64,000 bases of DNA, taken from Aristolochia californica (taxonomy: Eukaryota; Streptophyta; Magnoliopsida; Piperales; Aristolochiaceae). The DNA lies in NCBI GenBank assembly GCA_029961685.1, contig JARWKL010000009.1:16673237-16737236 (forward strand), given 5' to 3'. Below are positions 23,501-36,502 of this stretch, one piece after another. Under the pieces are notes generated by a model. That model was not told the DNA's origin. It did no database searches and worked only from the letters and a program-made list of their open reading frames with translations. The translations under genes and the position numbers were made by a program. Each line of letters begins with the position of its first letter. Within the stretch, counting starts at the first letter, position 1.

Positions 23501-26500
23501 GATATGCATGGCTCGAAACATGTTAAAGTTGCAAATGACCCATGGATCCAAACCTTTCAAAAAGAATAAAAAACTTCTCATTAAATTCTTAAGTGAACGT
23601 GCGGTGGGATATTTAACCGAGTCAAACAAGCCATTATTTTGCCCATTAACAAAAAGCTGACCTAGCGATCATTGATCATTGTAAACTGATTTATCATGCG
23701 CGACGGGCCACATTTTTTTAAGGAATGACTTTTGGGTTGGGATTCAACACTCAGTTTAAAATTCCCTCGCCTCCCCTTTTCCCGACGATTGCAAAACCTG
23801 ATATATAAAGACTAAAACGAGTTTTAAATCCCTAAAAATTACACAAACTTTTTGGAAATATCTCTCTCCATATTTGTGCATTGTGCATTTCCATTTTAGA
23901 TGTGTACATTTTTCTTAAATCAAAACTTGAGTTTTCACTTTTTCCTTCATCTCGTAGACAAAAAACAGAATAGATGACAACGAAATGAAAACTTTAGACT
24001 CTGTGTATGGAGAAAATTTAAAGCAATAACAAACGTAAGTAAAGAATATTTATTCACACACCACAAATGAAGAAAAGAGTTTTCTCATCCAAGTTTGGGA
24101 AATTCCACTAGTTCAGCAACCCCAATAGGTTGGAATTTGATAAGAAAGAGATTTTTCTACACATGCTTTAAAAAATGGATATGCATGGCTCGAAATATGT
24201 TAAAGTTGCAAATGACCCATGGATCCAAACCTTTCAAAAAGAATAAAAAACTTCTCATTAAATTCTCAAGTGAACGTGCGGTGGGATATTTAACCGAGTC
24301 AAACAAGCCATTATTTTGCCCATTAACAAAAAGCTGACCTAGCGATTATTGATCATTGTAAACTGATTTATCATGCGTAACGGGCCACATTTTTTTAAGG
24401 AATGACTTTTGGGTTGGGATTCAACACTCAGTTTAAAATTCCCTCGCCTCCCCTTTTCCCGACGATTGCAAAACCTGATATATAAAGACTAAAACGAGTT
24501 TTAAATCCCTAAAAATTACACAAACTTTTTGGAAATATCTCTCTCCATATTTGTGCATTGTGCATTTCCATTTTAGATGTGTACATTTTTCTTAAATCAA
24601 AACTTTAGTTTTCACTTTTTCATTCATCTCGTAGACAAAAAACAGAATAGATGCAACGAAATGAAAATTTTAGACTCTGTGTATGGAGAAAATTTAAAGC
24701 AATAACAAACGTAAGTAATGAAAATTTATTCACACACCACAAATGAAGAAAAAACTTTCCTCATCGAAGTTTTGGAAATTCCACTAGTTCAGCAACCCCA
24801 ATAGGTTGGAATTTGATAAGAAAGGGATTTTTCTGCACATGCTTTAAAAAATGGATATGCATGCTCGAAACATGTTAAAGTTGCAAATGACCCATGGATC
24901 CAAACCTTTCAAAAAGAATAAAAAACTTCTCATTAAATTCTCAAGTGAACGTGCGGTGGGATATTTAACCGAGTCAAACAAGCCATTATTTTGCCCATTA
25001 ACAAAAAGCTGACCTAGCGATCATTGATCATTGTAAACTGATTTATCATGCGTGACGGGCCACATTTTTTTAAGGAATGACTTTTGGGTTGGGATTCAAC
25101 ACTCAGTTTAAAATTCCCTCGCCTCCCATTTTCCCGACGATTGCAAAACCTGATATATAAAGACTAAAACGAGTTTTAAATCCCTAAAAATTACACAATC
25201 TTTTTGGAAATATCTCTCTCCATATTTGTGCATTGTGCATTTCCATTTTAGATGTGTACATTTTTCTTAAATCAAAACTTTAGTTTTCACTTTTTCCTTC
25301 ATCTCGTAGACAAAAAACAGAATAGATGACAACGAAATGAAAATTTTAGACTCTGTGTATGGAGAAAATTTAAAGCAATAACAAACGTAAGTAATGAAAA
25401 TTTATTCCCACACCACAAATGAAGAAAAAACTTTCCTCATCCAAGTTTGGGAAATTCCACTAGTTCAGCAACCCCAATAGGTTGGAATTTGATAAGAAAG
25501 GGATTTTTCTGCACATGCTTTAAAAAATGGATATGCATGCTCGAAACATGTTAAAGTTGCAAATGACCCATGGATCCAAACCTTTCAAAAAGAATAAAAA
25601 ACTTCTCATTAAATTCTCAAGTGAACGTGCGGTGGGATATTTAACCGAGTCAAACAAGCCATTATTTTGCCCATTAACAAAAAGCTGACCTAGCGATCAT
25701 TGATCATTGTAAACTGATTTATCATGCGTGACGGACCACATTTTTTTAAGGAATGACTTTTGGGTTGGGATTCAACACTCAGTTTAAAATTCCCTCGCCT
25801 CCCCTTTTCCCGACGATTGCAAAACCTGATATATAAAGACTAAAACGAGTTTTAAATCCCTAAAAATTACACAATCTTTTAGGAAATATCTCTCTCCATA
25901 TTTGTGCATTGTGCATTTCCATTTTAGATGTGTACATTTTTCTTAAATCAAAACTTTAGTTTTCACTTTTTCCTTCATCTCGTAGACAAAAAACAGAATA
26001 GATGACAACGAAATGAAAATTTTAGACTCTGTGTATGGAGAAAATTTAAAGCAATAACAAACGTAAGTAAAGAAAATTTATTCACACACCACAAATGAAG
26101 AAAAAATTTTTCTCATCCAAGTTTGGGAAATTCCACTAGTTCAGCAACCCCAATAGGTTGGAATTTGATAAGAAAGAGATTTTTCTACACATGCTTTAAA
26201 AAATGGATATGCATGGCTCGAAACATGTTAAAGTTGCAAATGACCCATGGATCCAAACCTTTCAAAAAGAATAAAAAATTTCTCATTAAATTCTCAAGTG
26301 AACGTGCGGTGGGATATTTAACCGAGTCAAACAAGCCATTATTTTGCCCATTAACAAAAAGCTGACCTAGCGATCATTGATCATTGTAAACTGATTTATC
26401 ATGCGTAACGGGCCACATTTTTTTAAGGAATGACTTTTGGGTTGGGATTCAACACTCAGTTTAAAATTCCCTCGCCTCCCCTTTTCCCGACGATTGCAAA

Positions 26501-27731
26501 ACCTGATATATAAAGACTAAAACGAGTTTTAAATCCCTAAAAATTACACAAACTTTTTGGAAATATCTCTCTCCATACTTGTGCATTGTGCATTTCCATT
26601 TTAGATGTGTACATTTTTCTTAAATCAAAACTTGAGTTTTCACTTTTCCTTCATCTCGTAGACAAAAAACAGAATAGATGACAACGAAATGAAAATTTTA
26701 GACTCTGTGTATGGTGAAAATTTAAAGCAATAACAAACGTAAGTAAAGAAAATTTATTCACACACCACAAATGAAGAAAAGAGTTTTCTCATCCAAGTTT
26801 GGGAAATTCCACTAGTTCAGCAACCCCAATAGGTTGGAATTTGATAAGAAAGAGATTTTTCTACACATGCTTTAAAAAATGGATATGCATGGCTCGAAAC
26901 ATGTTAAAGTTGCAAATGACCCATGGATCCAAACCTTTCAAAAAGAATAAAAAACTTCTCATTAAATTCTCAAGTGAACGTGCGGTGGGATATTTAACCG
27001 AGTCAAACAAGCCATTATTTTGCCCATTAACGAAAAGCTGACCTAGCGATCATTGATCATTGTAAACTGATTTATCATGCGTAACGGGCCACATTTTTTT
27101 AAGGAATGACTTTTGGGTTGGGATTCAACACTCAGTTTAATATTCCCTCGCCTCCCCTTTTCCCGACGATTGCAAAACCTGATATATAAAGACTAAAACG
27201 AGTTTTAAATCCCTAAAAATTACACAAACTTTTTGGAAATATCTCTCTCCATATTTGTACATTGTGCATTTCCATTTTAGATGTGTACATTTTTCTTAAA
27301 TCAAAACTTGAGTTTTCACTTTTTCCTTCATCTCGTAGACAAAAAACAGAATAGATGACAACGAAATGAAAATTTTAGACTCTGTGTATGGAGAAAATTT
27401 AAAGCAATAACAAACGTAAGTAATGAAAATTTATTCACACACCACAAATGAAGAAAAAATTTTCCTCATCCAAGTTTGGGAAATTCCACTAGTTCAGCAA
27501 CCCCAATAGGTTGGAATTTGATAAGAAAGGGATTTTTCTGCACATGCTTTAAAAAATGGATATGCATGCTCGAAACATGTTAAAGTTGCAAATGACCCAT
27601 GGATCCAAACCTTTCAAAAAGAATAAAAAACTTCTCATTAAATTCTCAAGTGAACGTGCGGTGGGATATTTAACCGAGTCAAACAAGCCATTATTTTGCC
27701 CATTAACAAAAAGCTGACCTAGCGATCATTG
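17587..27731 (+). repeat. 15-monomer nested higher-order region
   Basis: Monomers start at 17587, 18264, 18940, 19616, 20293, 20970, 21646, 22322, 22998, 23675, 24352, 25027, 25703, 26380 and 27056. The first three and last three are homologous at an offset of 8116 bp. Shared markers are the AAAAAATTTTTCTC run in 17587/25703, CCATACTTG and the shortened CACTTTTCC in 18264/26380, and AAATTTTCCTC in 18940/27056. Between them, 19616-21646 and 22998-25027 are homologous at about 3382 bp. The monomer at 24352 is 675 bp because one A is missing near 24653. The 17587 monomer is a local outlier, with ACTAAG near 17662, GTGGATGG near 17917, and CCATTGATCC near 18129 that removes the NcoI/BamHI motif. 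Confidence 0.87.
22322..22997 (+). repeat. Mosaic monomer at 3382-bp duplication joint
   Basis: The left part matches the preceding 21646 monomer (CTCCCATTTTCCC near 22421, CACAATCT, CTTTAG, ACTTTCCTC near 22722). The right end carries the rare GTGCGGTGCGATATT at about 22922-22936, otherwise seen only at 19540-19554 in the 18940 monomer, exactly 3382 bp upstream. The monomers that follow repeat those that follow 18940. The switch lies between about 22728 and 22930. A tandem duplication by unequal exchange predicts such a joint. Private changes include CACTCGCC near 22411, TTTCAGAC near 22640, GGGAGATT near 22744 and CTCAAATGAAC near 22912. Confidence 0.82.
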
Positions 27732-30700
27732 ATCATTGTAAACTGATTTATCATGCGTAACGGGCCACATTTTTTTAAGGAATGACTTTTGGGTTGGGAT
27801 TCAACACTCAGTTTAAAATTCCCTCGACTGCCCTTTTCCCGACGATTGCAAAACCTGATATATAAAGACTAAAACGAGTTTTAAATCCCTAAAAATTACA
27901 CAAACTTTTTGGAAATATCTCTCTCCATATTTGTGCATTGTGCATTTCCATTTTAGATGTGTACATTTTTCTTAAATCAAAACTTGAGTTTTCACATTTT
28001 CCTTCATCTCGTAGACAAAAAACAGAATAGATGACAACGAAATGAAAAATTTAGACTCTGCGTATGGAGAAAATTTAAAGCAATAAAAAACGTAAGTAAA
28101 GAAAATTTATTCACACACCACAAATGAAGAAAAAAGTTTTCTCATCCAAGTTTGGGAAATTACACTAGTTCAGCAACCCCAATAGGTTGGAATTTGATAA
28201 GAAAGGGATTTTTCTACACATGCTTCAAAAAATGGATATGCATGCTCGAAACATGTTAAAGTTGCAAAAGACCCATGGATCCAAACCTTTCAAAAAGAAT
28301 AAAAAACTTCTCATTAAATTCTCAAGTGAACGTGCGGTGGGATATTTAACCGAGTCAAACAAGCCATTATTTTGCCCATTAACAAAAAGCTGACCTAGCG
28401 ATCATTGATCATTGTAAACTGATTTATCATGCATAACGGGCCACATTTTTTTAAGGAAAGACTTTTGGGTTGGGATTCAACACTCAGTTTAAAATTCCCT
28501 CGACTGCCCTTTTCCCGACGATTGCAAAACCTGATATATAAAGACTAAAACGAGTTTTAAATCCCTAAAAATTACACAAACTTTTTGGAAATATCTCTCT
28601 CCATATTTGTGCATTGTGCATTTCCATTTTAGATGTGTACATTTTTCTTAAATCAAAACTTGAGTTTTCACATTTTCCTTCATCTCGTAGACAAAAAACA
28701 GAATAGATGACAACGAAATGAAAATTTTAGACTCTGTGTATGGAGAAAATTTAAAGCAATAACAAACGTAAGTAAAGAAAATTTATTCACACACCACAAA
28801 TGAAGAAAAAAGTTTTCTCATCCAAGTTTGGGAAATTCCACTAGTTCAGCAACCCCAATAGGTTGGAATTTGATAAGAAAGGGATTTTTCTACACATGCT
28901 TTAAAAAATGGATATGCATGCTCGAAACATGTTAAAGTTGCAAAAGACCCATGGATCCAAACCTTTCAAAAAGAATAAAAAACTTCTCATTAAATTCTCA
29001 AGTGAACGTGCGGTGGGATATTTAACCGAGTCAAACAAGCCATTATTTTGCCCATTAACAAAAAGCTGACCTAGCGATCATTGATCATTGTAAACTGATT
29101 TATCATGCGTAACGGGCCACATTTTTTTAAGGAATGACTTTTGGGTTGGGATTCAACACTCAGTTTAAAATTCCCTCGCCTCCCCTTTCCCGACGATTGC
29201 AAAACCTGATATATAAAGACTAAAACGAGTTTTAAATCCCTAAAAATTACACAAACTTTTTGGAAATATCTCTCTCCATATTTAGGCATTGTGCATTTCC
29301 ATTTTAGATGTGTACATTTTTCTTAAATCAAAACTTGAGTTTTCACTTTTTCCTTCATCGCGTAGACAAAAAATAGAATAGATGACAACGAAATGAAAAT
29401 TTTAGACTCTGTGTATGGAGAAAATTTAAACCAATAACAAAAGTAAGTAAAGAAAATTTATTCACACACCACAAATGAAGAAAAAAGTTTTCTCATCCAA
29501 GTTTGGGAAATTACACTAGTTCAGCAACCCCAATAGGTTGGAATTTGATAAGAAAGGGATTTTTCTACACATGCTTCAAAAAATGGATATGCATGCTCGA
29601 AACATGTTAAAGTTCCAAAAGACCCATGGATCCAAACCTTTCAAAAAGAATAAAAAACTTCTCATTAAATTCTCAAGTGAACGTGCGGTGGGATATTTAA
29701 CCGAGTCAAACAAGCCATTATTTTGCCCATTAACAAAAAGCTGACCTAGCGATCATTGATCATTGTAAACTGATTTATCATGCATAACGGGCCACATTTT
29801 TTTGAGGAAAGACTTTTGGGTTGGGATTCAACACTCAGTTTAAAATTCCCTCGCCTCCCCTTTTCCCGACGATTGCAAAACCTGATATATAAAGACTAAA
29901 ACGAGTTTTAAATCCCTAAAAATTACACAAACTTTTTGGAAATATCTCTCTCCATATTTGTGCATTGTGCATTTCCATTTTAGATGTGTACATTTTTCTT
30001 AAATCAAAACTTGAGTTTTCACTTTTTCCTTCATCTCGTAGACAAAAAACAGAATAGATGACAACGAAATGAAAATTTTAGACTCTGTGTATGGAGAAAA
30101 TTTAAAGCAATAACAAACGTAAGTAAAGAAAATTTATTCACACACCACAAATGAAGAAAAAAGTTTTCTCATCCAAGTTTGGGAAATTCCACAAGTTCAG
30201 CAACCCCAATAGGTTGGAATTTGATAAGAAAGGGATTTTTTTACACATGCTTTAAAAAATAGATATGCATGCTCGAAACATGTTAAAGTTGCAAATGACC
30301 CATGGATCCAAACCTTTCAAAAAGAATAAAAGACTTCTCATTAAATTCTCATGTGAACATGTGGTGGGATATTTAACCGAGTCAAAAGGGCCATTATTTT
30401 GCCCATTTACAAAAAGCTGACCTAGCGATCATTGATCATTGTAAACTGATTTATCATGCGTAACGGGCCACATTTTTTTAAGGAATGACTTTTGGGTTGG
30501 GATTCAACACTCAGTTTAAAATTCCGTCGCCTCCCCTTTTCCCGACGATTGCAAAACCTGATATATAAAGACTAAAATGAGTTTTAAATCCCTAAAAATT
30601 ACACAAACTTTTTGGAAAAATCTCTCTCCATATTTGTGCATTGTGCATTTCCATTTTAGTTGTGTACATTTTTCTTAAATAAAAACTTGAGTTTTCACTT

Positions 30701-33138
30701 TTTCCTTCATCTCGTAGACAAAAAACAGAATAGATGACAACGAAATGAAAATTTTAGACTCTGTGTATGGAGAAAATTTAAAGCAATAACAAACGTAAGT
30801 AAAAAAAATTTATTCACACACCACAAATGAAGAAAAAAGTTTTCTCATCCAAGTTTGGGAAATTCCACTAGTTCAGCAACCCCAATAGGTTGGAATTTGA
30901 TAAGAAAGGGATTTTTCTACACATGCTTTAAAAAATGGATATGCATGCTCGAAACATGTTAAAGTTGCAAAAGACCCATGGATCCAAACCTTTCAAAAAG
31001 AATAAAAAACTTCTCATTAAATTCTCAAGTGAACGTGCGGTGGGATATTTAACCGAGTCAAACAAGCCATTACTTTGCCCATTAACAAAAAGCTGACCTA
31101 GCGATCATTGATCATTGTAAACTGATTTATCATGCGTAACGGGCCACATTTTTTTAAGGAAAGACTTTTGGGTTGGGATTCAACACTCAGTTTAAAATTC
31201 CCTCGCCTCCCCTTTTCCCGACGATTGCAAAACCTGATATATAAAGACTAAAACGAGTTTTAAATCCCTAAAAATTACACAAACTTTTTGGAAATATCTC
31301 TCTCCATATTTGTGCATTGTGCATTTCCATTTTAGATGTGTACATTTTTCTTAAATCAAAACTTAAGTTTTCACTTTTTCCTTCATCTCGTAGACAAAAA
31401 ACAGAATAGATGACAACGAAATGAAAATTTTAGACTCTGTGTATGGAGAAAATTTAAAGCAATAACAAACGTAAGTAAAGAAAATTTATTCACACACCAC
31501 AAATGAAGAAAAAAGTTTTCTCATCCAAGTTTGGGAAATTCCACAAGTTCAGCAACCCCAATAGGTTGGAATTTGATAAGAAAGAGATTTTTCTACACAT
31601 GCTTTAAAAAATGGATATGCATGCTCGAAACATGTTAAAGTTGCAAATGACCCATGGATCCAAACCTTTCAAAAAGAATAAAAAACTTCTCATTAAATTC
31701 TCAAGTGAACGTGCGGTGGGATATTTAACCGAGTCAAAAGGGCCATTATTTTGCCCATTAACAAAAAGCTGACCTAGCGATCATTGATCATTGTAAACTG
31801 ATTTATCATGCGTAACGGGCCACATTTTTTTAAGGAAGGACTTTTGGGTTGGGATTCAACACTCAGTTTAAAATTCCCTCGCCTCCCCTTTTCCCGACGA
31901 TTGCAAAACTTGATATATAAAGACTAAAATGAGTTTTAAATCCCTAAAAATTACACAAACTTTTTGGAAAAATCTCTCTCCATATTTGTGCATTGTGCAT
32001 TTCCATTTTAGATGTGTACATTTTTCTTAAATCAAAACTTGAGTTTTCACTTTTTCCTTCATCTCGTAGACAAAAAACAGAATACATGACAACGAAATGA
32101 AAATTTCAGACTCTGTGTATGGAGAAAATTTAAAGCAATAAGAAACGTAAGTAAAAAAAATTTATTCACACACCACAAATGAAGAAAAAAGTTTTCTCAT
32201 CCAAGTTTGGGAAATTCCACTAGTTCAACAACCCCAATAGGTTGGAATTTGATAAGAAAGGGATTTTTCTACACATGCTTTAAAAAATGGATATGCATGC
32301 TCGAAACATGTTAAAGTTGCAAATGACCCATGGATCCAAACCTTTCAAAAAGAATAAAAAACTTCTCATTAAATTCTCAAGTGAACGTGCGGTGGGATAT
32401 TTAACCGAGTCAAACAAGCCATTACTTTGCCCATTAACAAAAAGCTGACCTAGCGATCATTGATCATTGTAAACTGATTTATCATGCGTAACGGGCCACA
32501 TTTTTTTAAGGAATGACTTTTGGGTTGGGATTCAACACTCAGTTTAAAATTCCCTCGCCTCCCCTTTTCCCGACGATTGCAAAACCTGATATATAAAGAC
32601 TAAAACGAGTTTTAAATCCCTAAAAATTACACAAACTTTATGGAAATATCTCTCTCCATATTTGTGCATTATGCATTTCCATTTTAGATGTGTACATTTT
32701 TCTTAAATCAAAACTTGAGTTTTCACTTTTTCCTTCATCTCGTAGACAAAAAACAGAATAGATGACAACGAAATGAAAATTTTAGACTCTGTGTATGGAG
32801 AAAATTTAAAGCAATAACAAACGTAAGTAAAGAAAATTTATTCACACACCACAAATGAAGAAAAAAGTTTTCTCATCCAAGTTTGGGAAATTCCACTAGT
32901 TCAACAACCCTAATAGGTTGGAATTTGATAAGAAAGGGATTTTTCTACACATGCTTTCAACAATGGATATGCATGCTCGAAACATGTTAAAGTTGCAAAT
33001 GACCCATGGATCCAAACCTTTCAAAAAGAATAAAAAACTTCTCATTAAATTCTCAAGTGAACGTGCGGTGGGATATTTAACCGAGTCAAACAAGCCATTA
33101 TTTTGCCCATTAACAAAAAGCTGACCTAGCGATCATTG
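27732..33138 (+). repeat. Diverged dimeric series, 1352-bp period
   Basis: Monomers start at 27732, 28408, 29084, 29759, 30435, 31111, 31787 and 32463, mostly 676 bp and all lacking the extra G. Alternate units share private markers. TTACACTAG and GCTTCAAAA occur in 27732 and 29084. GGAAAGAC occurs in 28408, 29759 and 31111. CCACAAGTTC and CAAAAGGGCC occur in 29759 and 31111. AAAATGAG, GGAAAAATCTC and TTACTTTGCC occur in 30435 and 31787. The unit at 29084 is 675 bp, having lost a T in the CCCCTTTT run. The unit at 29759 is unusually mutated, with CATGTGG near 30358 and AAAATAGAT near 30256. Similarity between copies is lower than in 1-17586, so this series looks older. Confidence 0.82.
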
Positions 33139-35840
33139 ATCATTGTAAACTGATTTATCATGCGTAACGTGCCACATTTTTTTAAGGAATGACTTTTGGG
33201 TTGGGATTCAACAGTCAGTTTAAAATTCCCTCGCCTCCCCTTTTCCCGACGATTGCAAAACCTGATATATAAAGACTAAAATGAGTTTTAAATCCCTTAA
33301 AATTACACAAACATTTTGGAAATATCTCTCTCCATATTTGTGCATTGTGCATTTCCATTTTAGATGTGTACATTTTTCTTAAATCAAAACTTGAGTTTTC
33401 ACTTTTTCCTTCATCTCGTAGACAAAAAACAGAATAGATGATAACGAAATGAAAATTCTAGACTCTGTGTATGGAGAAAATTTAAAGCAATAACAAACGT
33501 AAGTAAAGAAAATTTATTCACACACCACAAATGAAGAAAAAAGTTTTCTCATCCAAGTTTGGGAAATTCCACTAGTTCAACAACCCCAATAGGTTGGAAT
33601 TTGATAAGAAAGGGATTTTTCTACACATGCTTTAAAAAATGGAGATGCATGCTCGAAACATGTTAAAGTTGCAAATGACCCATGGATCCAAACCCTTCAA
33701 AAAGAATAAAAAACTTCTCATTAAATTCTCAAGTGAACGTGCGATGGGATATTTAACCGAGTCAAACAAGCCATTATTTTGCCCATTAACAAAAAGCTGA
33801 CCTAGCGATCATTGATCATTGTAAACTGATTTATCATGCGTAACGGGCCACATTTTTTTAAGGAATGACTTTTGGGTAGGGATTCAACACTCAGTTTAAA
33901 ATTCCCTCGCCTCCCCTTTTCCCGACGATTGCAAAACCTGATATATAAAGACTAAAACGAGTTTTAAATCCCTAAAAATTACACAAACTTTTTGGAAATA
34001 TCTCTCTCCATATTTGTGCATTGTGCATTTCCATTTGAGATGTGTACATTTTTCTTAAATCAAAACTTGAGTTTTCTCTTTTCCTTCATCTCGTAGACAA
34101 AAAACAGAATAGATGACAACGAAATGAAAATTTTAGACTCTGTGTATGGAGAAAATTTAAAGCAATAACAAACGTAAGTAAAGAAAATTTATTCACACAC
34201 CACTAATGAAGAAAAAAGTTTTCTCATCCAAGTTTGGGAAATTCCACTAGTTCAACAACCCCAATAGGTTGGAATTTGATAAGAAAGGGATTTTTCTACA
34301 CATGCTTTAAACAATGGATATGCATTCTCGAAACATGTTAAAGTTTCAAATGACCCATGGATCCAAACCTTTCAAAAAGAATAAAAAACTTCTCATTAAA
34401 TTCTCAAGTGAACGTGCGGTGGGATATTTAACCGACTCAAACAAGCCATTATTTTGCCCATTAACAAAAAGCTGACCTAGCGATCATTGATCATTGTAAA
34501 CTGATTTATCATGCGTAACGGGCCACATTTTTTTAAGGAATGACTTTTGGGTTGGGATTCAACACTCAGTTTAAAATTCCCTCGCCACCCCTTTTCCCGA
34601 CGATTGCAAAACCTGATATATAAAGACTAAAACGAGTTTTAAATCCCTAAAAATTACACAAACTTTTTGGAAATATCTCTCTCCATATTTGTGCATTGTG
34701 CATTTCCATTTTAGATGTGTACATTTTTCTTAAATCAAAACTTGAGTTTTCACTTTTTCCTTCATCTCGTAGACAAAAAACAGAATAGATGACAACGAAA
34801 TGAAAATTTTAGACTCTGTGTATGGAGAAAATTTAAAGCAATAACATACGTAAGTAAAGAAAATTTATTCACATACCACAAATGAGGAAAAAAGTTTTCT
34901 CATCCAAGTTTGGGAAATTCCACTAGTTCAACAACCCCAATAGGTTGGAATTTGATAAGAAAGGGATTTTTCTACACATGCTTTAAACAATGGATATGCA
35001 TGCTCGAAACATGTTAAAGTTGCAAATGACCCATGGATCCAAACCCTTCAAAAAGAATAAAAAACTTCTCATTAAATTCTCAAGTGAACGTGCGATGGGA
35101 TATTTAACCGAGTCAAACAAGCCATTATTTTGCCCATTAACAAAAAGCTGACCTAGCGATCATTGATCATTGTAAACTGATTTATCATGCGTAACGGGCC
35201 ACATTTTTTTAAGGAATGACTTTTGGGTAGGGATTCAACACTCAGTTTAAAATTCCCTCGCCTCCCCTTTTCCCGACGATTGCAAAACCTGATATATAAA
35301 GACTAAAACGAGTTTTAAATCCCTAAAAATTACACAAACTTTTTGGAAATATCTCTCTCCATATTTGTGCATTGTGCATTTCCATTTGAGATGTATACAT
35401 TTTTCTTAAATCAAAACTTGAGTTTTCTCTTTTCCTTCATCTCGTAGACAAAAAACAGAATAGAAGACAACGAAATGAAAATTTTAGACTCTGTGTATGG
35501 AGAAAATTTAAAGCAATAACAAACGTAAGTAAAGAAAATTTATTCACACACCACTAATGAAGAAAAAAGTTTTCTCATCCAAGTTTGGGAAATTCCACTA
35601 GTTCAACAACCCCAATAGGTTGGAATTTGATAAGAAAGGGATTTTTCTACACATGCTTTAAACAATGGATATGCATTCTCGAAACATGTTAAAGTTTCAA
35701 ATGACCCATGGATCCAAACCTTTCAAAAAGAATAAAAAACTTCTCATTAAATTCTCAAGTGAACGTGCGGTGGGATATTTAACCGAGTCAAACAAGCCAT
35801 TATTTTGCCCATTAACAAAAAGCTGACCTAGCGATCATTG

Positions 35841-36502
35841 ATCATTGTAAACTGATTTATCATGCGTAACGGGCCACATTTTTTTAAGGAATGACTTTTG
35901 GGTTGGGATTCAACACTCAGTTTAAAATTCCCTCGCCACCCCTTTTCCCGACGATTGCAAAACCTGATATATAAAGACTAAAACGAGTTTTAAATCCCCA
36001 AAAATTACACAAACATTTTGGAAATATCACTCTCCATACTTGTGCATTGTGCATTTCCATTTTAGATGTGTACATTTTTCTTAAATCAAAACTTGAGTTT
36101 TCACTTTTTCCTTCATCTCGTAGACAAAAAACAGAATAGATGATAACGAAATGAAAATTCTAGACTCTGTGTATGGAGAAAATTTAAAGCAATAACAAAC
36201 GTAAGTAAAGAAAATTTATTCACACACCACAAATGAAGAAAAAAGTTTTGGAAATTCCACTAGTTCAACAACCCCAATAGGTTGGAATTTGATAAGAAAG
36301 GGATTTTTCTACACATGCTTTAAAAAATAGATATGCATGCACGAAACATGTTAAAGTTGCAAATGACCCATGGATCCAAACCTTTCAAAAAGAATAAAAA
36401 ACTTCTCATTAAATTCACAAGTGAACGTGCGGTGGGATATTTAACCGAGTCAAACAAGGCATTATTTTGCCCATTAACAAAAAGCTGACCTAGCGATCAT
36501 TG
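35841..36502 (+). repeat. 662-bp monomer with 14-bp deletion
   Basis: The usual path from AAAAAAGTTTTCTCATCCAA to GTTTGGGAAATT is shortened to AAAAAAGTTTTGGAAATT near 36240-36255, a net loss of 14 bp. Two nearby AAGTTT copies in the full-length form make replication slippage or microhomology-mediated deletion plausible. The homologue at 38530, 2689 bp downstream, has the same deletion and the same TTTTGG junction. Other private changes are ATCACTCTCC near 36027, GCATGCACG near 36335 and ATTCACAAG near 36414. Confidence 0.85.

Noticed and set aside
29071..29289. 72-residue minus-strand frame, also at 42517-42735
   Set aside because: It appears only where one base is lost in the CCTCCCCTTTTCC run (29084 and 42530 monomers). 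All other monomers are frameshifted there, so it is a by-product of an indel.
32896..33093. 65-residue minus-strand frame overlapping a plus-strand frame
   Set aside because: A single occurrence created by private substitutions in the 32463 monomer, antisense to another chance frame.
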